From contig PIVW01000015.1 in assembly GCA_003353825.1 (NCBI GenBank), positions 1-29,113 on the forward strand: DNA of 29,113 nt. Direction: 5' to 3'. Position numbers and translations under genes: made by a program. Positions 16,847 to 28,400 of the stretch are shown here, in pieces. A model generated the notes under the pieces. It was not told the DNA's origin. It did no database searches and worked only from the letters and a program-made list of their open reading frames with translations. Each line of letters opens with the position of its first letter. Position 1 is the stretch's first letter. Source of the stretch: Chloroflexota bacterium (GTDB lineage Bacteria > Chloroflexota > Anaerolineae > J102).

Positions 16847-18731
16847 CGATGCCGGGAATAACAGCTCCGAGGCTGGGGTGGCGGTATTCTTTGTGGTCAG
16901 CGATATACTGCCACTAAACAATAGCCTCAATGTGACTGCCACCGCCACCATCACTGCCACCTTCAACGCCGTTGTGGATAGCGGCACGGTCAGCGCCGCC
17001 AGCCTGACAGTACGAGGTTTGCAAAGCGGCATCTACGGCGGCAGTTACAGCTTCCCGGCGGCAGATACGGCCCGTTTCGATCCGGCCAACAACTTCAAGG
17101 CCGGCGAAGTGGTGATGGTTAACGCCTCCTCGCAAATCAGCAGTGCCGACGGTACGGCGCTAACTCCCTACGCCTGGCAGTTCACCGTAGATGCCCGCAG
17201 TGGCGATGGTCACGGCTTGACCTGGAGTGAGCATCCGGTCAATGGCAATTTCAATGGGGTAACAAGCGTATACGCAGCGGATGTGGATGGCGATGGCGAC
17301 CTGGATGTCCTGGGTGCGGCTGAGTTTGCTGATGACATCACCTGGTGGGAAAACGTGGACCAAGCTGGCCCGGGCAGTGGCAACGGCACAGCCTGGAGTA
17401 AGCATACTGTCGATGACAATTTCAATGGGGCAAAAAGCGTATACGCGGCGGATGTGGATGGCGATGGCGACCTGGATGTCCTGGGCGCGGCTTACTATGC
17501 TAATGACATCACCTGGTGGGAGAACGTGGACCAGGCTGGTCCGGGCAGTGGCAACGGTACGGCCTGGAGTGAGCATCCGGTCGATGCCAATTTCAGTGGG
17601 GCAGAAAGCGTGTATGCGGCGGATGTGGATGGCGATGGCGACCTGGATGTTCTGGGCGTGGCTGACGGTGCTGATGACCTCATCTGGTGGGAGAACACCG
17701 CTGGCTCCGGCACGGCCTGGAGTAAACATACAGTCGATGCCAATTTCAATGGGGGAACAAGCGTACATGCGGCGGATGTGGATGGCGATGGCGACCTGGA
17801 TATCTTGGGCACGGCTTACTTTACCAATGACCTCACCTGGTGGGAGAACACGAATGGTAATGGCACAGACTGGAGTGAGCATACAGTCGATGCCAATTTC
17901 TATGGGGCAAGAAGCGTGTATGCGGCGGATGTGGATGGCGATGGCGACCTGGATGTCCTGGGCGCGGCTACCAATGCTGATGACATCACCTGGTGGGAGA
18001 ATGTGGACCAGTTTGGTTCGGGCAGTGGCAGCGGCACGACCTGGAGTAAACATACAGTCGATGCCAGTTTCAGTGGGGCAAGAAGCGTATACGCGGCGGA
18101 TGTGGATGGCGATGGCGACCTGGATGTTCTGGGCGCGGCTTACTCTACTGATGACATCACCTGGTGGGAGAACGCGGATGGCAATGGTACAGCCTGGAGT
18201 AAGTTTATGGTTGATGGCAATTTCAATGGGGCAAGAAGCGTGTATGCGGCGGATGTGGATGGCGATGGCGACCTGGATGTTCTGGGCGCGGCTTACTCTG
18301 CTGATGACATCACGGTTTGGTTGAATGAGCCGCCGGCTGATTTGCAAATCGGCAAGTCGGTTAACCCAAGCACCGCCGAACCCGGCGACACCGTTACCTA
18401 CACCCTGACCTTCTCCAACACCGGCAACAGCACCGCCACTGGCGTGGTCATCACCGACATCATACCGTCCGAACTATCAGCCATTAGCTACCAGCCCTCA
18501 GCCATTAGCATCACCCCCATCGGCAGCATCAATTACGTGTGGCAGGTGGAAGACCTGTCGCCGGGTGAAGGCGGCCTCATCACTATCAGCGGCGTTCTCA
18601 GCAATCCTTCGGGGGGAGTCTTTACCAATACGGCCACCATCGCCACCACTTTTATAGAAACAGATACAAACAACAACACCGCCCAGGTCGGGCTGACGGT
18701 CAATGCAGCCGACTTGGCCTTGAGTAAGTAA
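16725..18731 (+). CDS. Gene B, second open segment (continuation after frameshift; ends at an internal TAA)
   Basis: The true coding content begins near 16806; the first about 22 residues from the TTG at 16725 are out-of-frame sequence and there is no ribosome site. The segment holds the end of a DUF11 domain (FTNTATITTTS), an SbsA/Big_5-type Ig-like domain (about 54-158), seven VCBS/FG-GAP blades with YAADVDGDGDLDVLG cores and WWENVDQ strands (164-535), a complete DUF11 (538-661) and the first residues of the next DUF11 (ADLALSK). There it stops at TAA where paralogous domains have SKxV, and the matching sequence goes on in the same frame after the stop. It is best read as the middle of gene B, not a separate gene. 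Confidence 0.6.
   Translation: MRFLKPLPFRPGKAALSPSPPKLHPSSFTNTATITTTSLDNDAGNNSSEAGVAVFFVVSDILPLNNSLNVTATATITATFNAVVDSGTVSAASLTVRGLQSGIYGGSYSFPAADTARFDPANNFKAGEVVMVNASSQISSADGTALTPYAWQFTVDARSGDGHGLTWSEHPVNGNFNGVTSVYAADVDGDGDLDVLGAAEFADDITWWENVDQAGPGSGNGTAWSKHTVDDNFNGAKSVYAADVDGDGDLDVLGAAYYANDITWWENVDQAGPGSGNGTAWSEHPVDANFSGAESVYAADVDGDGDLDVLGVADGADDLIWWENTAGSGTAWSKHTVDANFNGGTSVHAADVDGDGDLDILGTAYFTNDLTWWENTNGNGTDWSEHTVDANFYGARSVYAADVDGDGDLDVLGAATNADDITWWENVDQFGSGSGSGTTWSKHTVDASFSGARSVYAADVDGDGDLDVLGAAYSTDDITWWENADGNGTAWSKFMVDGNFNGARSVYAADVDGDGDLDVLGAAYSADDITVWLNEPPADLQIGKSVNPSTAEPGDTVTYTLTFSNTGNSTATGVVITDIIPSELSAISYQPSAISITPIGSINYVWQVEDLSPGEGGLITISGVLSNPSGGVFTNTATIATTFIETDTNNNTAQVGLTVNAADLALSK
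16792..16811 (+). repeat. Frameshifted heptamer tract: only two TTCATCC units
   Basis: Two TTCATCC units (16792..16805) precede TTCACC, against four at the otherwise near-identical site 15613..15640. The 14-bp difference is not a multiple of three and moves translation into a frame that stops at 16844..16846. Adding two units would restore FTNTATI and the downstream frame exactly. Confidence 0.88.
17215..18330 (+). repeat. Seven VCBS/FG-GAP blades with ADVDGDGDLDVLG core
   Basis: Seven units contain (S)V(Y/H)AADVDGDGDLD(V/I)LG, then (D/N)D(I/L)TWWEN and TAWSKHTVDANFNGA. The DNA of the GATGTGGATGGCGATGGCGA core is invariant between units. Unit length alternates because some copies include an extra VDQAGPGSGNG linker. 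High DNA identity shows very recent amplification. Confidence 0.88.
18474..18508 (+). repeat. Heptamer repeat inside DUF11 (five units)
   Basis: Five 7-bp units, CTATCAG, CCATTAG, CTACCAG, CCCTCAG and CCATTAG, lie in the DUF11 loop before ITPIGSINYVW. On the other strand they read as GCTxxxx heptamers. They encode LSAISYQPSAIS. A degenerate three-unit relative (AGCTTTC, AACCCTC, AGCTATC) lies at 18858..18878 in the next DUF11. Confidence 0.72.
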
Positions 18732-18815
18732 GTTACGCCCGCTACGGCTCAACCCGGTGATACCATTACCTACACCCTGACCTTTGCCAATGTCGGCAAC
18801 CTGACCGCCCAGGGG

Positions 18816-23009
<4,194 letters not shown>

Positions 23010-23170
23010 GGGCAACAACCTGAGCGGGCCAGTGATCTCTACAGTGGATATTGCTGGGGCAGTGGACCTTCCCGATGGGCCGGTTTCAATAGAGGGGTTG
23101 CCGGAGCGATAAATCAAAAAAGTTGACTATCAGATTTGCGGTACGCAATACCAGTTTTCGCTTGGGTTTC

Positions 23171-23926
23171 TCACACCTGGCAATAGTAGACCTGGGTGGC
23201 ATATTCAAATCTTATTTGACCATGCTCTTGGTTTGCCTGAAAGATCTCTTCTAACGCGCTTATCATAGCTTTATAGTTGGCCTGACCTGCCAGGGGGGTG
23301 TAAGATGATGATAATAAGCGGCCTTTTAGAGCTGCAAAATCGAATAGTTGATGATTATCAAAAGATGTACGTTTTAATTTGGGACCTAACAAGTCGGTCA
23401 GGGCGTTGTCGTCAATGTGTCTATGGTAGACGGTTTCATATTCCGGGGCATAATGATTTAATAATTGCTCGTAAGCGATTAAAAGGGGGGTGTGGGTTTG
23501 TCTTTCATTCCAAATCAAAACAATCCAGCCATGGGGTTTGAGGATACGCTTAAATTCCAGGTAGGCAGGTTGGGGGTCGAACCAATGAAAGGACTGACCG
23601 GCGGTGATAAATTCAACACTATTAGCGGGTAGAGTGGTTGTTTCAGCTTGAGCAGCAAGGCTGGTGAAGTTGGGATATGGTTTTAGAAAATCTTCACTGG
23701 CTAGACGCATGTCGGGGTTAGGTTCGACTCCAAAGACCGGGCAGCCATAGGCCAGAAATAGCTCTGATAACAGCCCGGTGCCAGAGCCGAGGTCGGCTAT
23801 AACTGAGGTGGGAGTTAATTGACAGGTGGTATGTAGGAAGTCAATAATGGCAGGGGGGTAGTTGGGGCGGTATTTAATATAGTTTTCAACTCGATTTGAG
23901 AAGCGTTTGGTAGGGTTAAGGTTCAT
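23171..23926 (-). CDS. Class I SAM-dependent methyltransferase
   Basis: This 251-residue cytoplasmic protein has the Rossmann-fold methyltransferase motifs: VIADLGSGTGLLS (42-54) for the S-adenosylmethionine glycine loop, an acidic VEPNPDM (67-73) for the ribose contact, AQAETTTLP (92-100), and TAGQSFHWFD (108-117). The N-terminal RF..RVENYIKYRPNYP stretch and the FHWF motif are typical of the Methyltransf_11-like family with unknown small-molecule substrates, so no substrate can be named. GAGGAG (23937..23942, reverse strand) is well placed upstream of the ATG. A palindromic element (23945..24022) lies directly upstream of that site and would be in the mRNA leader if transcription starts beyond it. 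It points in the same direction as the acyl-CoA dehydrogenase and glnE but is 229 bp from the former, and converges with gene B. Confidence 0.9.
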   Translation of the reverse strand: MNLNPTKRFSNRVENYIKYRPNYPPAIIDFLHTTCQLTPTSVIADLGSGTGLLSELFLAYGCPVFGVEPNPDMRLASEDFLKPYPNFTSLAAQAETTTLPANSVEFITAGQSFHWFDPQPAYLEFKRILKPHGWIVLIWNERQTHTPLLIAYEQLLNHYAPEYETVYHRHIDDNALTDLLGPKLKRTSFDNHQLFDFAALKGRLLSSSYTPLAGQANYKAMISALEEIFQANQEHGQIRFEYATQVYYCQV

Positions 23927-23944
23927 TGATGATTTACTCCTCGT

Positions 23945-24022
23945 ATAAAATGGTTGTGAAGGAGTCCAAAGTGTAGTGTAGCGGAACTTTGAAGCAAAGC
24001 TTCGCTTTGGACTCCATTTTAT
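23945..24022. repeat. Inverted-repeat element upstream of the methyltransferase
   Basis: GGAGTCCAAAG (23961..23971) pairs perfectly with CTTTGGACTCC (24005..24015). The stem can extend with ATAAAAT (23945..23951) against ATTTTAT (24016..24022) across a 9-base bulge. The loop contains a further small hairpin, CTTTG-AAG-CAAAG (23987..23999). The shape suggests a small palindromic non-autonomous repeat or a structured leader; no target-site duplication was identified. Confidence 0.6.
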
Positions 24023-24046
24023 CTCTCTCTGAAAATAGTTTAAAAT

Positions 24047-24110
24047 GCTCTGAGTGGACCACAGTCTGGGCCGTCCGGGTCGGGTCGTTGGACTGTGGTC
24101 CAGCTTGAGC
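24047..24110. repeat. Second inverted repeat in the methyltransferase/dehydrogenase spacer
   Basis: TGGACCACAGTC (24055..24066) pairs perfectly with GACTGTGGTCCA (24091..24102), and outer GCTC/GAGC blocks (24047..24050, 24107..24110) extend the stem over four mismatches. The 24-base loop is GC-rich. It lies downstream of the acyl-CoA dehydrogenase stop, so it could act as a transcript 3' hairpin, but no T-run follows on the reverse strand. Confidence 0.6.
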
Positions 24111-24155
24111 CATCGTTTTCATTATTGGGGCCGGTTCTTTGGCTGAGTCCCTCTT

Positions 24156-25322
24156 TTAATATGAGCGTGGCATATCTAATACCTTGTGGCTTAAATAGGC
24201 TAAAATTAAGTTGTTGTTGATGGGGGCGGTTTTGTAGAGCCGGGTTTCGCGGAATTTACGTTCGATATCATATTCGGTGGCAAAGCCGTAGCCGCCGTGA
24301 GCATCAAGGCAGGCGTTGGCCGCTTCCCAGGCGGCGTTTGAGGCTAATAATTTGGACATGTTGGCTTCGGGGCCACAGGGTTGTCCGGCTTCAAAGAGAG
24401 CTGCTGCTTTCAAACGCATCAGGTTGGCGGCTTCAACATGGGCATAAGCTGCCGCCAATGGAAATTGGACTCCCTGGTTGGCCCCTATGGGGCGACCAAA
24501 TACTTCGCGTTGAGTGGCGTAATGAGATCCCCGTTGGACAAACCAATAACCGTCGCCAATACACTCGGCGGCAATCAAGATGCGCTCGGCGTTCATACCG
24601 TCCAAAATATAGCGAAAACCCATGCCCTCTTCACCAATCAAATTTTCCGCTGGAATTTCGAGATTATCAAAAAAGAGTTCGGTGGTGGCGTGGTTCATCA
24701 TGGTTTCCAGAGGCCGAATTTGCAGGCCATTGTTAAGTGCTGCCCGCAAGTCGACCAAAAAGGTGGACAGCCCTCCGGCACGCCGTTGAGGGTCGTAGGG
24801 GGCGGTACGGGCCAGCAAAAGCATTATGTGGGAATGTTCGGCCCGTGAGATGAACACTTTTTGGCCGTTGATAATGTAACGGTCGCCCTGGCGTTCGGCG
24901 CGGGTGCGGATGCGGGTTGTGTCGGAGCCAGCATCGGGTTCTGTCACTCCAAAGGCTTGCAAGCGCAACTCGCCAGAGGCAATACGGGGCAAATAGTTGG
25001 CCTTTTGCTGATCGGAACCATGCCGCAAGAGGGTACCCATAATGTACATCTGGGCATGACATGCAGCGGCGTTGCCGCCAGCCCGATGCACTTCCTCCAA
25101 TACAGCGGCAGCAGCAGAAATGCCCATACCCCCGCCATCGTACGCTTCGGGGATAAGAATGGAGAGCCAGCCGGCATCGGTCATAGCTTTAACAAAAGCT
25201 TCGGGGTAGGCTTGCTGGCGATCTAAATCACGCCAATACTCATCAGGGAAACGGGTACACAGAGCACGTACCGCTTGCCGAATGTCTTGTTCTAAAGGGG
25301 TGGGTTGAAAAGGGTTAGTCAT
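24156..25322 (-). CDS. Acyl-CoA dehydrogenase
   Basis: This 388-residue FAD enzyme would introduce the alpha-beta double bond into an acyl-CoA and pass electrons to an electron-transfer flavoprotein; its chain-length preference is unknown. The first family signature is GVTEPDAGSD (125-134) and the second is D..GGYGF..E....R...E (340-359). The usual catalytic Glu of the medium/short-chain type near YEG is absent (the matching stretch reads YKTAPINNN), while Glu246 in NAERIL lies where isovaleryl- and long-chain enzymes have their base. The start was set at ATG 25322, with AAAGGA (25332..25337) nine bases upstream; an open frame continues 43 residues further but translates the 7-bp repeat array and is not coding. 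It follows glnE by 125 bp on the same strand and ends in a PRSY tail. Confidence 0.92.
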   Translation of the reverse strand: MTNPFQPTPLEQDIRQAVRALCTRFPDEYWRDLDRQQAYPEAFVKAMTDAGWLSILIPEAYDGGGMGISAAAAVLEEVHRAGGNAAACHAQMYIMGTLLRHGSDQQKANYLPRIASGELRLQAFGVTEPDAGSDTTRIRTRAERQGDRYIINGQKVFISRAEHSHIMLLLARTAPYDPQRRAGGLSTFLVDLRAALNNGLQIRPLETMMNHATTELFFDNLEIPAENLIGEEGMGFRYILDGMNAERILIAAECIGDGYWFVQRGSHYATQREVFGRPIGANQGVQFPLAAAYAHVEAANLMRLKAAALFEAGQPCGPEANMSKLLASNAAWEAANACLDAHGGYGFATEYDIERKFRETRLYKTAPINNNLILAYLSHKVLDMPRSY

Positions 25323-25340
25323 AGAAATAATTCCTTTCTG

Positions 25341-25438
25341 GTAAATAGTAAATAGTAAATAGTGAAAAGTGAAAAGTGAAAAGTTGTTAGTAGGGAGTAG
25401 GTAGTAGGGGAGTAGGGAGTAGAGGTTGGGGGTTGGGG
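25341..25438. repeat. Intergenic array of 14 heptamer units
   Basis: Fourteen contiguous 7-bp units: GTAAATA x3, GTGAAAA x3, GTTGTTA, GTAGGGA, GTAGGTA, GTAGGGG, AGTAGGG, AGTAGAG, GTTGGGG x2. Sub-families are ordered in blocks, which indicates separate local expansions. The array lies between the glnE stop and the acyl-CoA dehydrogenase ribosome site, so it would be transcribed if the two are co-transcribed. It resembles the short tandem heptanucleotide repeats known from cyanobacteria. Confidence 0.9.
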
Positions 25439-25447
25439 TAGTTAGAT

Positions 25448-28400
25448 TCAAATTAACAAACGCTGGTTGATTTCGTAAACTTGGCTGGTGTAGCGGGTTA
25501 AATCATCTTGAAGGCGGGATAGGTCATGGCCGTAATCAAGACGACGGGCTAAGTAGGCAAACTCTTCATCATTGGCAACCGGGACGGTCAGGTCTTTGGC
25601 ATGACCCCTGACCACACGTAAGGCGTTTATTAAACGCCGTAGAAAAATATGGGCTTTCTGTAAGGGGGCGTAATCGGCGGCGGGGATGAGGTCGGCCATA
25701 GCTAAAGCTTTCATTACATCGGCGGTGCGGTTTTGGCGCAGGCTGGGGTCGCGGTGTCCATACGTAATTTGTAGGCCCTGTACCAAATACTCCACATCAA
25801 CCAAAGCACCAGGGCTAAATTTGGCGTTGATGGTTCCAGCCGTAACCAGATGGCGCAATTGGCGTTCGCGCATGGCCCGCATGGCGGCCACGTCAAATGG
25901 TTCGCCACTATATATCAGCTTATCGCGTAGCCTGACCACCTCTTGCCCAAATTTGAGGTTTCCGGCAATGGGTCGCAATTTGACTAAAGCCTGGCGTTCG
26001 TAGGGCCAGGCATCACCGTCGGGGCCAAAGTAGCGTTTAAATGATTCTAAGGTGACGGCCATAGCGCCGCCTTTGCCGTAAGGCCGCAAGCGCAAATCAA
26101 GTTCAAATATGCCTTCATTTTTAGTCTGAATGGTTTGGGTAATATCCTGAACCAATTTAACATAATACTCATTGGTGGTGATGACGCGCGGGCCGGTGGT
26201 CTTTCCGTTTCCGGCAAAAATAAACATCAGTTCGATGTCAGAGGCAAAACCAAGCCCCCGACCGCCACATTTGCCCAAAGCGCAGACTGTCATGGGCGAC
26301 TCGCGGCCATTTGCCAAACGGGGTAAACCATAATAACTGCGGATGTCGCGGGCCACCATGTGATAGGCTACTTCAACCACCACTTCGGCCAGATCGGTTA
26401 ATTCGGCTGAAAATTGTCCAAATTTGGTGATATGACCCTGTATCTGGCGCATATCAATGCGGAACATTTCTCGATCTTTGAAGTTGTTAAAAGCCTCAAT
26501 TTGGGGCTTCCCTGGAGCTGTATTATGCAAAATAACAGCCAGGTCTTGGCGCAGGTCGGTCTTAGATTTGGATTGAGCCAGTTGTTCGACATTGCGAATA
26601 ACAGGGAACAAGGTGGCATGTTGCATTCGTAGAAAATCGTCCCACAAAAAATCACTGACCCCCAGCAGACGGGCCAAGGTGCTTAACACTTGGGGCTGTT
26701 CTAGAGAAGCGATTTCATCCGGCCAATCAGGCCGCCTAAAGAGTTGCCCCAGAAACTCTCCAAAATGGAGCAAAGCCGATTCTGGATTGGGGGTGTCGGG
26801 TAAAAGTTGGGTAAAGTGTTTAATCAAGACGGTTGCTACCCGCAATTCACGCTGTTTTTGAGGTGATGTGATTTTATTACGCTGTGTATCAGTTACATGC
26901 AAGACATCCTCAACCCGATTTCCGGCAGTAGCAACTGTCATACTGCGGATATTAATGCCGATTAGGGCCAGGGCATTGGTAAATTTATACAAGAAACCAA
27001 TGGTATCAACTGAGACAATGCGTAAAATAGTGTGCCGCTTTGAGGTTTCATTGTCAATGTCAATATCAACGGGGTAGAGTTTGGAGGTCAGGCCAGACGT
27101 AGGGGGTAAATTCAGGGCGACTCGGCGGGCTAACTCACCCTGAGCTTCTCGCTTCTCGTCCCGATGTAGGAGTTGTAACAAATCGGTCAAGTCTTGGGTA
27201 TAACGTAACCAGATATCGTCCATTTCGGCTAAGGAAAGACCCGATCGGGCCGGACGAACGGTAAAAACATCGACAATTTTACGACGGGTAAAGTGAGAAG
27301 CTACTTTTGGCCGCTTAAGTTTATAGCTAGACCAGGTTCGGGTCCGGGTCCGAGTGGCAGGACGGCGGGGAGAGGGCGAGTGTTGTAGGGCCGGCCCGTA
27401 GGTAAAGACATGCCCGTCGACAATATTAAAACCATAGACAAATAACAAACCACAAATTAGGGAAAGCTCACCAAGATAGTCATAACCCACAATGGTCACT
27501 TGCCACAATTGGTCATCAAGTGGGGTGGCTTCGACTTCAGCCAATTTGTGCTTGTCAAGTCGTTTTAATAGATGGGCGTGGCGGCCAACATCAGCATCGC
27601 TAAAGGTTTCGGCATAAGCAGCGGGCATCCGGGTCAGCAAAGGTAAAACATCGAGGGCTATGTCAGCCTCAGAATTTTGGAGATCAGCCAGATGACGCTG
27701 GTAGACGGCTCTAATTACAGCGCTGTGTTGCTGATAGCGGGCTTTGAACAGCGTCCCGGCTTCCGGACCTTGAAAACCCAAACGTCGGGCCAGATGAGTT
27801 AGAGCCTGTTTATCATTAGGCAGGGTGTGAGTTTGGCGGTAGTGCATAAGTTGGAGGTGATCTTCAACTGTGCGTAAAAAGATGTAACCATCAGCCAAAA
27901 CACGATGTTCATCGGCGGGCAAAACGGCCATAGCCGCCAGTTGGGTTAAACCCTTGAGCGTATTGGGGGTATGGTTTGAGCCGTCGCTATGAATGAGTTG
28001 CAGGTATTGGGTTACAAATTCTATGTCACGGATAGAGCCTTGCCCTAATTTGACCTCGCCCCAGCCACGTCCACGTTTACGTAGCTGGTCTTCAATGCGT
28101 TGTTTGAGCTTATGAATTTCAACCCGAACCGTTTCGGCAGCAGCGGTCTTAAAGATAAGAGGCCTGGCCTGTTGCAAAAATATCTGTCCAACGCTCTCAT
28201 CACCCGCTATGGGACGGGCTTTGAGCAGGGCCTGTCGTTCCCATAAGCTGGCCTGTTTTTGCAGATAAGCCAGGTGGGCATTAACTGTGTAAACCAAAGC
28301 ACCACTTCGACCCCATGGTCGTAAACGCATATCAACCCGATAGAGAAAACCTTCGCCAGTAGAGCGAGTTAAAATATCAATTAAGTGTTGACCCAGTTTT

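Noticed and set aside
17160..18347. Antisense open frame of 395 codons and a + strand shadow of 347 codons over the VCBS array
   Set aside because: Both are other-frame readings of the repeated VCBS core; products are Met/Trp- or Ile/His-rich repeats without domains.
23113..23170. Terminator between the convergent gene B and methyltransferase gene
   Set aside because: Only a 5-bp TTGCG/CGCAA stem is present, with no T-run on either side.
23934..24122. 62-codon open frame upstream of the methyltransferase
   Set aside because: It reads through the two inverted repeats, has no similarity to any known protein that I recognise, and no ribosome site.
25323..25451. 43-residue N-terminal extension of the acyl-CoA dehydrogenase
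   Set aside because: It translates the heptamer array and overlaps the glnE stop; a good ribosome site sits before the internal ATG at 25322.
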